This document shows positions 54,420 to 64,000 of a DNA stretch of 64,000 nucleotides, piece after piece. A model generated the notes under the pieces. That model saw only the letters and a program-made list of their open reading frames with translations. It had not been told where the DNA came from and did no database searches. This stretch comes from Neofusicoccum parvum (lineage: Eukaryota > Ascomycota > Dothideomycetes > Botryosphaeriales > Botryosphaeriaceae): NCBI GenBank assembly GCA_020912385.1, contig CP087206.1, forward strand, positions 2,480,001 to 2,544,000. The letters are read 5' to 3'. A program made the position numbers and the translations under genes. The number at the start of each line of letters is the position of its first letter. The first letter of the stretch is position 1.

Positions 54420-55133
54420 TCACCTCGCCGCCCACAACCCCTCGCCCCTCCCAAACGCGCCAAACCCGCCCTCACCGCCCGGTCTCTTCGCGACCCTGCC
54501 CTGGGCCTTGACGCCCTGCACGACCCTCTCCAGCCCGGTCTCCACGACCACGCCGCCGACGATCATCTCCGACAGCGTGGCGTGCAGCGTCTCGAAGTTG
54601 AAGATCAGGTCCAGCTCGCAGACGTTCTCGAACAGGCGGTCGAGGGCCTCGACGAAGACCTGGATCAGGTCGAGCAGGGCGAGCGGGGACTCGGTGGCGG
54701 TGCTGATGACGATGAAGTAGAGCGTGGCGTAGTGGCGGTAGGTGACGATGGAGGGGGTGTCGGCGTAGGGGCCGTTGGTGGGCGAGGAGGAGGAGGACGC
54801 GAGGAGCGGTGGGAGGCTGTGCGTGGCGTGGACGTGTCAGCGGCGCGGTTGCGGTCGTCGCCGAACGGGGCGGCGGGGGAGGCTGTTGTTCAGGGAGGGA
54901 AAGGGAGAAGTGCGTACGGCAGGAAGTTGCAGGACGAGTTGGGCCGGTTGGACACCAGGGTGAAGATCTCGGAGATCAGGCGTTGCTGGACGGCCGTGTC
55001 CTGCGGCGTGCGCGTGTCAGCGGCAGGGGATGGCGGTGGGCATAGGCGCGGGCGCGCAGCGTACTAGCTGGGTGTAGAACTTGGTCAGGCGCGGCTGGCC
55101 GTTGTTGTTGAAGACGAGCACGGCGTTGATCAT
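54420..55133 (-). CDS. APS3: AP-3 adaptor complex sigma subunit
   Basis: Small subunit of the AP-3 coat that sorts cargo from Golgi/endosomes to the vacuole. Exons 55133-55065, 55000-54918 and 54816-54420 give 182 residues. Splicing gives MINAVLVFNNNGQPRLTKFY, then TQLDTAVQQRLISEIFTLV, then NFLPLPPLLASSSSSPTNGP. The adaptor small-chain core is clear: TYRHYATLYFIVISTATESP, LALLDLIQVFVEALDRLFEN, VCELDLIFNFETLH, GGVVVETGLERVVQGVKAQG. A Gly-rich tail (KRPGGEGGFGAFGRGEGLWA) ends the protein. Introns of 64 and 101 nt contain CTGAC-type branch sites. It is divergent from frataxin. Confidence 0.93.
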
Positions 55134-55566
55134 CTTGGCGGTGGGCGGCGGGCGGCGGCGGTGGTGTTCTCGCGGGACAAATTAAAAGAGAACGGGCGAA
55201 AAGACCCCGCAGCTGGGCGCCCCGCAGATCTGGCAGGGGCAAAGCTTGGCCCGGAGCTCTAACGCGCGGCGGACGAGTCACAGCGCCAGCGTTTGGGGCG
55301 GGCAGTTGGCTGGCAGCTGGCTGGGGCGCGCGAGTGGAGAGGTGTCGCGGCGGCAGCGGGCATCTGGCGGGGAAGCGCGATGCGGCAGCATGTGGCCCGT
55401 GGGCGGTGATGCAGCAGCCGAGCTGTCTTTCGTCACCAAACGCAAGCTGCTCATGCATCGATAATCAGCTTTCTCCGCTTCTCAGCTGCTCTCGTCCCGC
55501 TCGCCCTCTCCCCACCGCCAACCCACCACGCCAATTGACACCACACGCATCTGCATCGTCACCACC
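55134..55566. promoter_or_regulatory. bidirectional promoter, AP-3 sigma / frataxin
   Basis: About 430 bp, GC-rich, no TATA box in either direction; it must drive both divergent housekeeping genes. Confidence 0.45.
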
Positions 55567-56333
55567 ATGCTTTCCCGTTCCGCTCCCCGCGCCGCCGTCC
55601 GCGCCGTCCTGCGCGCCAGCTCCACCACCGCCAGCTCCGCCGCTCGCCTGCGCGCAGCTTCGACCGCGAGCTCCGTTCTCCGCGCCCGTGGCCCTGGCGC
55701 CTCCTCCATCGCTGCCAGCAGCTTCCGCCGCGCGCTCTCCGCGTCGTCGCGCTCGCAGAGCATCATCCCCGACGCGGAGAACCCGCCGCCCAAGCAGAGC
55801 GAGGCCTCGGACTCGGTCGCCGGTACCCAGCCCACGGACATCAGCCTATCTGAGTACCACGAGCACGCCGACAAGTTCCTCGAGCTGCTGCAGCAGAAGC
55901 TCGAGGATAAGCAGGATGCGGGCGAAGGGGTGGAGGTGGAGTATTCGGTACGTTTGCTTTTCTTCACAGCGTCCATACACCAGCTTCCCAACAGCCATCG
56001 GCGCCGGGAGAAATGGCAAATCATTGAGAATCTCCATCTTTGGGCTGCATAAACTGACGACGATTCTCCATTTAGGCCGGCGTCCTCACGGTCGACAAGC
56101 CCAACACCGGCACCTACGTCTTGAACAAGCAGCCGCCGAACAAGCAGATCTGGCTCTCGTCGCCCATTACCGGCCCCAAGCGCTATGACTGGGTCGTTTA
56201 CGGCGAGTCCATGCACCAGAAGGCTGACGGCGGCATTGGCGACTGGATCTACCTGCGGGATGGCAGCTCGTTGACGCAGCTGATCCGGAAGGAGCTGGGC
56301 GTTGAGGTCGTCATTAATGGCGAGGTGCCCTAG
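55567..56333 (+). CDS. YFH1: mitochondrial frataxin
   Basis: Iron-binding protein that helps iron-sulphur cluster assembly in the mitochondrial matrix. Exons 55567-55947 and 56076-56333 (128-nt intron) give 212 residues. The N-terminus (about 60 residues) is rich in Arg, Ser and Ala with no acids, a standard matrix-targeting peptide. The mature domain begins [20 protein letters not shown] with an acidic first helix (iron-binding ridge), then [46 protein letters not shown] and the C-terminal helix [10 protein letters not shown]. All core strands are present, so it should be functional. Confidence 0.95.
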
Positions 56334-57032
56334 ACGTGTGGCAGAGAAAGGATGTGAATAGGCGTGCATGTGAAGGAGTTTAGGTTAGGTTTCTTTGGTG
56401 GCTGGCTGGCTGTACACAATAGCTATCGGAATTCCGCAAATTTCATATCATCAGTCCGCTTTTGGCATGAGTCGTGGTTGAGGACCACGGCGCGGTTGCA
56501 TGGCAAAAGGACTACGAATCTATCTCCTCTCATTGTGTCGTGAGTCAGGTTTGAATTTCGCTTGGTAGTTTGCTGAGTCGAGTATTGCGATTTTAATGGC
56601 AATGGCCTTCAATTCATATTCCGTCAGAAGTAATATATAAGTGTATTCTTTGGCTCGAATACAAACTGAACTTCCATGCCTCTCCCGAATGTACACATGC
56701 TACTGCCTTCTGTCAGCTGTGCGCGTTCATACCCAACTTGCCTCGGGCATCTCTTTTGCAGTCTTGACGATGTCTTTCTGCCTCCGCTGGACGCTGTTGG
56801 CTCCAGCAGAACCTCTATGGCCTTCCCTAATTCAGTTTCTCCCCACGCATGACAACGCGCCCTGGTGTGTGTAATGCGTACACATCACGAGCGGAACAGG
56901 TTCCCTCATTTCCTCCCCAATCTCCGCGCTCAGCCCAGGAGGAGCCGAGCGTCCTCTGTGACCCAGCGAGCGCGAGTCTGCGTGCTACAAGACGGTCGCA
57001 TCATGCACCATTTCCTCATGCGCCCATCCCGC
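56334..57032. other. convergent intergenic region
   Basis: About 700 bp between frataxin and DPH3 stop codons. Nothing recognisable besides presumed 3' UTRs. Confidence 0.5.
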
Positions 57033-57360
57033 TCAAGCAGCAACAGCCACAGGCTGCTGCGCGCCCTCGCCCTTCTTCTCCTCGGGCAGATCATCCTGCA
57101 TCCAACGTGTCAGCCTTGACCCACACAGCCGGGCTTGCCGCCCTTCCCTCGCGGAGGACGGAGCGCCAACCAACCTTGTCGAAGATGACCCGGATCATCA
57201 GGCTGCAGCTCGGGCACACGCCGACGTCCTCGCCGTCGTGCAGGTCGGCCAGCCCGATCTCGAACCGGTCGCCGCACGGGCACGGGTAGTGGTAGATCTG
57301 GAGCGTCTCGTCGAACGTCATGTCTTCGATTTCGATCTCGTCGTAGAAGGACTCGGCCAT
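57033..57360 (-). CDS. DPH3: Dph3, CSL-type zinc protein of diphthamide synthesis
   Basis: 82-residue electron carrier for the Dph1-Dph2 enzyme in diphthamide modification of elongation factor 2; also tied to Elongator. Exons 57360-57175 and 57095-57033 (79-nt GTTGGT...GCAG intron). [20 protein letters not shown] begins the CSL domain; the four metal cysteines are in YPCPCGDRF and [11 protein letters not shown]; after the splice [14 protein letters not shown] ends the domain. Length matches the yeast protein. An unspliced reading would add an unrelated tail. The 5' flank has a GCGGT tandem repeat. Confidence 0.93.
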
Positions 57361-58344
57361 GGCTGCGGGGGCGGCTGCTTGGCGGAGCGGTGCGGTGCGG
57401 TGCGGTGCGGTGCGGTGGCAAGGACGTTTGGAGCGAGCGCGCCTTGGTGGTCTGGATGGGTGCGGCTGCGGAATGAAGGGGCAGAGTAGTTCTGAGCGGG
57501 GCGCGGAGGCAGTCGGTCGTTGCGCGCGAGCGTGTGGCGGGGGTCGGTGATCGTGGTGTCGCGGAAAAGTTTAGGGAATGAGTCGTGCGGCGGCACGCGG
57601 AGGTGGACGGCGGCGTCGTGGCATGGCCCTGCATCTTTAAAAGTTGTTGCCGCTTTATGTCGCTTTCTCCCGCCATTGATTTTGATTTCGTGATTGAGAA
57701 GTTTTCAATTGTTTGGACTGGTATGGCTTACTATGAGAGGGCTTCGCTTCGTTCGAATTATGGCAGACTTATGCAGATAGCGAAATGATATCGTCCAGCC
57801 ATGACTTCGGTTTACACGCTGTGCTCTTCATCATTCACGGTCAACACCAGATTTGACACCAGGAGTGGATGGCGGATAACCATTCTTCAACCATATCACA
57901 TAAGAATTTATCATATATTCAAAGCTTCCTAGCTTCTCATTGCCGTAATATCCTTGTCGATTGAATAGTCCGGCGTTCAGTATGAGCGCCTAATAGTAGA
58001 TGACAAAAACCTAAGGGTGGCCTTGGAAGTTTTGCTTTTGGATGCCCAATGCTTAGCACATGTATAGTAGATCCACGCGGTTCGTCTAGTGGCGCAGTAA
58101 CGTCACGTAATATATCAAATAAAGTTTAGAATAGTCTGAAGTAGTCTGTAGAAGCTGCATAGCTCTCACTATAATCCCGTCCGAATATGCTATGGGCACG
58201 TAGACCAACTCGAGCACTAGCTCCTACCTAATGGTCGCATAGCTTTGGTTGAGGCCCCTTTTATAAGGCGATGAATCCATGGGTGTTTTGGTTGGGTTCG
58301 TTGAGTGGGCCAGGGTCAGTCCTTTCTTCGTGTGCGGTGATGGG
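57361..58344. other. intergenic region
   Basis: About 980 bp. It starts with the DPH3 promoter and its tandem repeat, then becomes AT-richer (57800-58150). No gene seen; short open frames only. Confidence 0.45.
57387..57416. repeat. (GCGGT)6 tandem repeat in the DPH3 5' flank
   Basis: Six perfect copies of the pentamer GCGGT, 30 bp, beginning 27 bp upstream of the DPH3 start codon, so inside its promoter or 5' UTR. Copy number could vary between strains. Confidence 0.9.
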
Positions 58345-58411
58345 ACCGAGTTTAACTATCATCTACCAACCCCCCACTACTTAGACAATACATCTCCTGT
58401 ATTAAATACAG
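58345..58411 (+). repeat. 67-bp direct repeat, copy A
   Basis: Matches 59599-59665 without gaps at a constant offset of 1254 bp; 55 of 67 positions are identical and all 12 differences are transitions. In 10 of the 12 this copy has A or T where copy B has G or C, as expected if this copy was hit harder by repeat-induced point mutation. Shared core: CATCTACCAACCCCCC. Confidence 0.85.
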
Positions 58412-58651
58412 CTTGGTCGTGAATCTCCTTGTTTCTTGACACCTTGGTATGTTTACTGGCTCCCCCGGACAGGCTGTCTCGTTGAAGAGGGGCCTGGTCT
58501 CGTTTTTTAGTATTTTCGACGGGACTCGAGTCGAGTTAGCGATCTCACTGAAGGTGTCGAAAGGCTACATCTACTGCAATCTCTTCGGTGCGCGGGTGTG
58601 ATCTCCGGGACTACTACGCAACACACATTGGGAGTTCCAGTACGGACAACA

Positions 58652-58657
58652 TATAAA
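58652..58657 (+). promoter_or_regulatory. TATA box of the truncated H2A.Z gene
   Basis: TATAAA in ACATATAAAGGG, 88 bp before the ATG at 58740, followed by a C-rich leader. The promoter looks intact even though the coding part is short. Confidence 0.55.
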
Positions 58658-58739
58658 GGGTGCAGCGACCCTCCCAGCCACACCTACCCTCAGCAGTCAC
58701 TGGTCTCTACCTACGAACAACTAGATACAAGACTTCATC

Positions 58740-58934
58740 ATGCCTGGTGGAAAAGGCAAGGCGGGTGGCAAGACGGGTGGTAGGGGCAACTCCAACGTCA
58801 AGACGTCCAAGTCGCACTCGGTGAAGGCCGGTTTTCAGTTCCCCTGTGGCCGCACAAAGCGCCACCTTCGCAACATCACTCGCCAGCGCACGCGCATCGG
58901 GGCCAAGGCCGCCGTCTACCTGACCGCCGTCTGA
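58740..58934 (+). CDS. truncated histone H2A.Z-like protein
   Basis: 64 codons. The start MPGGKGKAGGKTGGRGNSN is an H2A.Z N-tail with acetylatable lysines; AGFQFPCGRTKRHLRN and RIGAKAAVYLTAV cover the alpha1 helix, L1 loop and beginning of alpha2. A TGA stops the frame exactly where normal H2A.Z continues into the rest of alpha2; the acidic patch, docking domain and C-tail are absent, and no later exon in the next kilobase encodes them. Several normally fixed residues differ (CGRTKRHLRN in place of the usual CGRVKR start). Codons stay GC-rich and the frame is clean, unlike the decayed frame downstream. It is probably a captured or duplicated gene fragment rather than the cell's main H2A.Z. 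Confidence 0.75.
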   Translation: MPGGKGKAGGKTGGRGNSNVKTSKSHSVKAGFQFPCGRTKRHLRNITRQRTRIGAKAAVYLTAV

Positions 58935-58992
58935 GGGCGTCACATTTGCTGCGCACCTCGACCGCGATAGGTCGCCTTCAGCCGGGTGTAGG

Positions 58993-59592
58993 GTGCAAGG
59001 CAAGGCATCAAGCTACCGGGACGACTCCACGTTGACGACATATTACCGCTTATCACACCAGAGCAACGGCTTTCTAAGGATCTCTCACCTCACTTACAAT
59101 GGTAGCGAAGAGGTAGTCAGTCGAGCAACTCTCGCGGTCACGACGAGTCCAGCGCCGCAAGTACTCCCCAATGATCCGAGGGGCACTAAATCACCAAGGA
59201 CCACAGACCCGGAGCGGACAATGAAAAGGAAGAGAAGGGATGATGAGAGGGGAGGTGATCCCAGTTCAATCATTGACTTATACCTAAGGAGAGCTTGGGT
59301 AGCAAGACAGGCTGAAGAAAAGGAAGCACAACTAGCCAAACAAAGAGAAATGTGACTGGCCAAAGAGAGGGAAGCGCATATTACCCAAGAAAAGAGCCTC
59401 GAACCTACTGGCATATAGCTGCGAGCAACTTTGCTGCTGGGAGCGCAAATAGTTGGAGGATTACTGGGAGTCTTTAAGAAGGCTTTGTGGATTTGGGCAA
59501 AGGTACGGGTAACACGAAGGGTCTTTTCATACATCACAGATTTAGTCAGCGGGAAGTTAGTTCTTCAGGTACTAATGGAGGCTGAGTTTTAG
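58993..59592 (+). pseudogene. decayed reading frame with two in-frame stops
   Basis: One frame stays open from about 58924 to a TAG at 59590 except for two stops, TGA at 59353 and TAG at 59416. Translated pieces look protein-like: a charged helix (DPSSIIDLYLRRAWVARQAE, then KEAQLAKQRE and LAKEREAHITQEKS) followed by hydrophobic helices (LLLGAQIVGGLLGVFKKALW, IWAKVRVTRRVFSYITDLVS). TAG could come from CAG by C-to-T change and TGA from CGA or TGG, fitting mutational decay. It ends 7 bp before repeat copy B. There is no clear start codon. I do not recognise the family. Confidence 0.45.
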
Positions 59593-59598
59593 CCGAGC

Positions 59599-59665
59599 GT
59601 TGGGCTTAGCTGTCATCTACCAACCCCCCGCTACTTGGACAATACACCTCCTGCATCAAATACAG
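59599..59665 (+). repeat. 67-bp direct repeat, copy B
   Basis: Partner of 58345-58411 in the same orientation, GC-richer version. The two copies bracket the truncated H2A.Z gene and the decayed frame. Similarity stops abruptly on the right after AATACAG. Confidence 0.85.
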
Positions 59666-61011
59666 TAGGATGTGCGCGAGGTCATGAAGCGATGATGCGA
59701 AATCCCGTCCAAAAGCGGTAATAAGTGAACGGTACTTTAGTGCCGAGACATGGCACAGAACCCACGCTGTTGCAACCTCCGTTATCAAATGCTGGTCTTG
59801 TGTTGTAGCACTTATGCGCGTTACATTGTGCTGTTGTGTTGCGTATCACCACCTACTATGCAGGATGACCGCGTCTGCAGATCACAATGAAGTCATCAGG
59901 AGCTCGTCGGGCGTCCGCCAGCAAACGAGAAATATGGAGAGCGACTGATTCAGTGGGTGCGATGCGAACGCTGTGCCATAAGCCTAGTAGGGTCCGAATT
60001 TAGATCCCGCTTGCTTCGTCTCTCCCCCATTTAATCCCACGTGCAGTGATATCAAGTCGGCTCACTTACGTGAACAGATGCAATAAAAATAATCAGCCGG
60101 AGACGTTTCAGCGGCGCCGTCGCGCTGAGATTGCTGGGGTCTGTCGCGCCGCTCTCACCCGGAAATTCTAGAACGACTGCAACCGGAGTCGGGGCGCTCC
60201 CGCGACTCCGGATAAGATCGATTGCAGGCGCTTCCCATGCACGGCAACTGAGCGACACGGCATATCCCATCGAATCAGAGACTCCCATGTGCGCCAGTCG
60301 GCAGCTGCAGCAGCGCTGGTCCCGCGCGACCGCAGTGACGAGGCCCCTTCCCTTCCACTAAGATCTTTCCCTGCAGGTTTGCATCCTACGTCAACCGCCC
60401 GCTTGCCACCCGCTATCTCGGGGTCTCGCTGTTCCATGGATGGCCACGTGCAGGCCCTCCGTTTCCCTGGCTTTAGCGCCTGCGAGTGGGAGCGCGCAGT
60501 CCACAGGAACGACGCAAACCTGCGCGCGAATTGAGTCTGTAGGCAGGGACGGTGTAAGGCTGGCCCACCCGGACGGGTCCATGAAGCAACCGCGATCTGC
60601 CGTGGGGCGCGTATGCAGCACAGCTCCGCGAGCCAGCGGCGCCCGCAAGGGCCGTGAGCCTCCACCGGCAGGCCTAGTTTAGGCCGCCACCGCGCCGAGG
60701 AGGCAACTGCATGCCATGCAAGCTTGTTCCCGCTGCCAATCCCACATAAGACTCGCCCAGCCGCCCCTTCCCGCCGCCTTTTTCCCCGTGCTTTTCACCA
60801 CCAGACCAGACCCCCCGGCTAGGCACTTCCAGCCCAGCAGTACAAGCTAACCTCAGCTCCCCTCCACATGCAGGCCGTGGTGAAGTGCAGCCAGGACCAG
60901 ATCTATTCCTGCTGCTTCAAGCGGCTTCTCCGTCTGCGCAAGTGGAAGTGAAATTCCCCGGCATTCCAACGCAACACTCACGCCCCGATCGCCCCAACAC
61001 AACCGTCCGTC
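59666..61011. other. intergenic region
   Basis: About 1.35 kb. GC-rich open frames on both strands from 60130 to 60680 overlap one another and have no motif. The right 300 bp are pyrimidine-rich and probably the permease promoter and leader. No supported gene. Confidence 0.5.
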
Positions 61012-62713
61012 ATGGCCGCCGTTGTCGACGATCAACACCACAATGCCCGTAATCGGAGCTTGGGCGAAGTCCCCGCAGGCCTCCGCAACCGCAAGCACTC
61101 AGTTCAACTAGAAGGCCTCACTGACGCCGATAAAGCGCTCGCGGCTCAGTTTGGCTACAAGCCCGTTAGCAGCCCTCCTGTCCTATCCCCTGCTCCAAGT
61201 ATGGGTGCTGACAGAAAAGCAGGTCTTCAAGCGCGAGTTCGGCTATCTCTCAACCTTCTCGTTCGCTGTCAGTATCAGCGGCTTGTTTGCTACTGTTGCC
61301 ACCACCTTCTCTTACCCCCTCACTTCCGGTGGCGCTTCTGCTGCAGTATGGTGCTGGTTGATTTCCGGCGCTGGCTGTATGTGCATTGCATGCTCAGTCG
61401 CCGAATTGGTTTCTGCCTACCCAACTTGCGGTGGGCTGTACTACACTGTCTCGCGCCTTGCTCCTCGGGAATGGGTACCCTCCATCTCGTGGGTTGACGG
61501 CTGGATCAACCTCCTAGGCCAAGTTGCCGGCGTTGCCTCTTCTGAATATGGCTCCGCCCAGCTTCTCCTCGCCGCCATCTCCATGGCTACGGATTTCAAG
61601 TGGGCCGCGTCGACTGGCGCGACTGTCGGCGTCATGGCAGCACTCACCGTCATCTGTGGTCTTCTCAATTCTCTTTCCACCTACTGGATGGAGAAAATGA
61701 CAAAAACCTACGTCGTATTTCATATCTGCATCCTGGTCTCGTGCTGCATAGCTCTCCTCGCCAAGACCGAGCCCAAGCACGACGCTGACTACGTCTTCAC
61801 CCATGTGGAATCTACCACCGGCTGGACGCCCATCGGCTGGTCATATCTCTTTGGCTTCCTTTCAGTCTCCTGGACCATGACCGACTACGACGCCACCGCC
61901 CACATCACCGAGGAAATCGACGAGCCGGAAATCAAAGCGCCGTGGGCCATCTCCCTCGCCATGGCCTTCACCTACATCGCCGGCTTCCTCTACAACATCG
62001 TCCTCGCCTTCTGCATGGGCGACCCGGCCACCATCCTCGCCTCGCCCATCGAGCAGCCCGTCGCGCAGATCTTCTTCCAGTCCCTCGGCAAGGCCGGCGG
62101 CGTCTTCTACACGCTCTGCGCTTTCATCATCCTGCAGTTCGTCTGCTGGACCGCGACCCAGGCCCTCGCCCGCACCGTCTTCGCCTTCTCGCGCGACCGC
62201 CTCGTGCCCGGCGCCCACCTCTGGACCAAGATCGACCGCCGCACCGGCACGCCCATCTACGCCGTGTGGTTCAGCGTCTTCTGGTGCATCGCCATCAACC
62301 TGATCGGCCTGGGCTCCTACACCGCCATCGCCGGCGTCTTCAACGTCTGCGCCATCGCCCTCGACTGGTCCTACATCATCCCCATCGCCTGCAAGCTCAT
62401 CTTCAACAAGTTCGAGCCCGGCCCGTGGAACATGGGCCGCTTCTCGACGGTGGTGAATGCGTGGGCGTGCTTGTGGACGCTGTTCGTGTCCATCATCTTC
62501 ATCTTGCCAACGGCGAGGCCGACCACCGCGGAGAATATGAACTGGGCGGTGGTTTATCTGGTGGCTATTTTCGTAGCTGCGATTGCGTATTGGCTTTTTG
62601 GTGGCAGGAAGTGGTACACCGGGCCATTGGTGGAGACGGAAGTTGATGGCGGGGATGAGAGTAGGGGAAGTGAGGAGGGGTCTGATAAGGGATTGGGAGA
62701 GAAGAAAGCCTAG
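61012..62713 (+). CDS. GABA/amino-acid permease (APC family, Uga4-like)
   Basis: Plasma-membrane amino-acid or GABA:proton transporter of the amino-acid/choline permease group. Exons 61012-61164 and 61223-62713 (58-nt intron) give 547 residues. A hydrophilic N-terminus (LTDADKALAAQFGYKP) joins VFKREFGYLSTFSFAVSISG. Family marks: SYPLTSGGASAAVWCWLISG, CSVAELVSAYPTCGGLYYTV, SRLAPREW, DYDATAHITEEIDEPEIKAP (the conserved cytosolic loop) and ARTVFAFSRDRLVPG. About twelve membrane helices are visible, then an acidic hydrophilic C-tail (DGGDESRGSEEGSDKGLGEK). Complete. Confidence 0.93.
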
Positions 62714-62897
62714 AGTGGATGGTTTCCTATGTTGTCAGAGGCGCGGACGATAGTAATATGTTAAACTGGTCTGACGAAGTTGGGGTTGTTTCGGCTGCGA
62801 TGGCGTGTCTTCGTAAGTTTAATCACGGCCCACTCGGTGTGATTGCTGCATCTACTTTTCTATACACAAGTTGATTTTGTCCAATAACGACCCCGAT

Positions 62898-63946
62898 CTA
62901 TTGATCCTGGATTTCTTCGAATGCTTTGGACGTTCCTGGTTTCTCCCTGCGCGACTTTTCCTCCTCCCATTCCGGAGTAAGATTCCGTACCAGAGCGTCG
63001 ATCTCCCACATCCAAAGTTGCATGAGCCGAATTCGCTCCTCCTCCTTTTTCTCCTCCTCTATAATCGGCTGTAACTTTTCCATCATTTTCTCGTAATCCT
63101 CGACCGTTGGACAGAACGAAAACCTCACACCTTCCTTCAGCATTCTCTCCGCCCTCTTCCACCCCTTCTCATCCCTCTTCCCCGGAATCCTAAAATTCGA
63201 GCCCACCGGAACCGCATCCCCGCCACACGACGGACATCTCTTCCTACTCGAGAAGTCCCACTCCAGCAAATCCCCCACATACTTCGGACAAGACGCCCTA
63301 TAGTCACGAAACTCCTCCTTCGTCAACCTCCCACAGTCCAACCCCCTCCCCACCTCCCCATCCAGCTCCGTAAACCTCCTCCCAGCAACCCTCCTCCGCT
63401 CCCTCCGGCTCCAACACGCCCTCGTCTCCCCCGTCGCCCGGGCCAGCATGTCCAGCACCGCCCGCTCGCGCCGCGGATCCTCGCCGCGCCGCAGCGGCCG
63501 CACGCGCCACTCGCCGCGGTCGCCGAACCGGTGCTCGAACCGGCTAGGGTCGTAGACGGGCTTGATGCTCCGGCGGCAGCCGGGCTGCGCGCAGACGAAC
63601 TTGGCGCGGTAGGGGTAGCGGCAGCGCGCGTAGCGGAGGGCGCCCTTGTCGTCGGCGGCTGATGCGTTGCCGTGGGCGTAGATGTCAAGGCAGGCGCTGT
63701 GGCGTCCGTGCTCCTCGTCGATGCGCTGTTTTTCGCGGTCAGGGAATTGTGGTAGGGGGAGGGGAGGGGAGGCGGTGCGGACGAATTCGTGGGGATGGCG
63801 GCCGAGCGTGTAGAACCCGGCGCAGCAGGATCCGCCGGGGAATGGCATGAATCTGCAGGTTTTGAAGGAGTTGCGGTCGGCTCTTTGATGTTGTGAGTTC
63901 AATGGTTTTCTCAGTTTCGTGGTCGGACACACCTTCGGCACGACAT
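62898..63946 (-). CDS. hypothetical protein with paired cysteines and coiled-coil C-terminus
   Basis: Exons 63946-63933 (MSCR plus two bases) and 63852-62898, joined by an 80-nt GTGTGT...CTGCAG intron, give 322 residues starting MSCRRFMPFPGGSCCAGFYT. The mini-exon is preferred because the long frame lacks an upstream ATG; otherwise the start would be the ATG at 63848. Features: CRYPYRAKFVCAQPGCRRSI and KRCPSCGGDAVPVGSNFRIP look like metal-binding cysteine pairs; the middle is very Arg-rich; the C-terminus is a charged helix (KLQPIIEEEKKEEERIRLMQ). No membrane segment. I recognise no family; a nuclear or nucleic-acid role would be a guess. Confidence 0.6.
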
Positions 63947-64000
63947 GGTGATGTAATCGAATGTTGTGTTTCCTGTTAAGTGCTGGATGGTGTTCTATCG

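Noticed and set aside
54262..55067. Overlapping plus-strand frames
   Set aside because: Antisense to the AP-3 sigma exons, which are clearly conserved.
58076..58110. tRNA-like string near GGTTCGTCTAGTGGC
   Set aside because: No matching acceptor stem, anticodon arm or B-box arrangement could be drawn.
58924..59352. H2A.Z continuing by frameshift into the following open frame
   Set aside because: The downstream frame does not resemble the missing half of H2A.Z in any way, so a simple frameshift does not explain the truncation.
60131..60682. Open frames before the permease
   Set aside because: Overlap each other on both strands, no recognisable sequence.

Overview
The window is nuclear DNA of a filamentous ascomycete (Pezizomycotina, most likely a dothideomycete-like mould; the class is inference). 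The evidence is many short GT-AG introns of about 50-130 nt, several with CTAAC-like branch sites just before the acceptor, TATA boxes 70-130 bp upstream of ATGs, GC-rich third codon positions, and typical fungal families (LaeA-like methyltransferase, AA11 polysaccharide monooxygenase, MARVEL proteins, PGA2, AP-3 sigma, DPH3). I rebuilt gene models by hand, so exon positions in the evidence fields are splice predictions, not transcript data.

Layout. 0-3.5 kb: two zinc alcohol dehydrogenases head to head. 4-6.5 kb: a large membrane protein of unknown function. 7.7-11 kb: a MARVEL-like protein, the kinetochore/Fanconi histone-fold protein CENP-S/MHF1 (unusual RG-rich tail) and, divergently, PGA2. 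11.7-13.8 kb: a secreted AA11-type copper monooxygenase. 14.5-25.6 kb: an accessory stretch of modifying enzymes: an 11-exon LaeA-like methyltransferase, a sterol-type UDP-glycosyltransferase, a second MARVEL-like protein, a cytochrome P450 and a secreted carboxylesterase. 26.6-38.2 kb: two related zinc-finger regulators flank a gene-poor 3.8 kb stretch, a broken copper amine oxidase and a monocarboxylate-type MFS transporter. 40-46.6 kb: a small unknown protein, a short-chain dehydrogenase, a proline/glutamate-rich protein and a single-pass membrane protein whose likely relative lies next door at 47.5-48.1 kb. 48.9-57.4 kb: mainly housekeeping genes (CTF8, a large unknown membrane protein, AP-3 sigma, frataxin, DPH3). 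58.3-59.7 kb: a repeat-flanked island with a truncated histone H2A.Z gene and a decayed reading frame. 61-64 kb: a GABA/amino-acid permease and an unknown Cys-containing protein.

Function. The conserved cell-biology genes look ordinary and intact. The enzyme-rich middle has methyl, glycosyl, oxidising, hydrolysing, reducing, transport and regulatory functions but no polyketide synthase, peptide synthetase or terpene cyclase, so it is at most a backbone-less or dispersed metabolic region. The least ordinary pieces are the truncated H2A.Z between two 67-bp repeats that differ only by transitions, the internally deleted amine oxidase that still keeps its whole active site, the paired zinc-finger regulators with identical ligand spacing, and the short helical triplicate inside the AA11 enzyme. 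I saw no tRNA, rRNA or CRISPR array.
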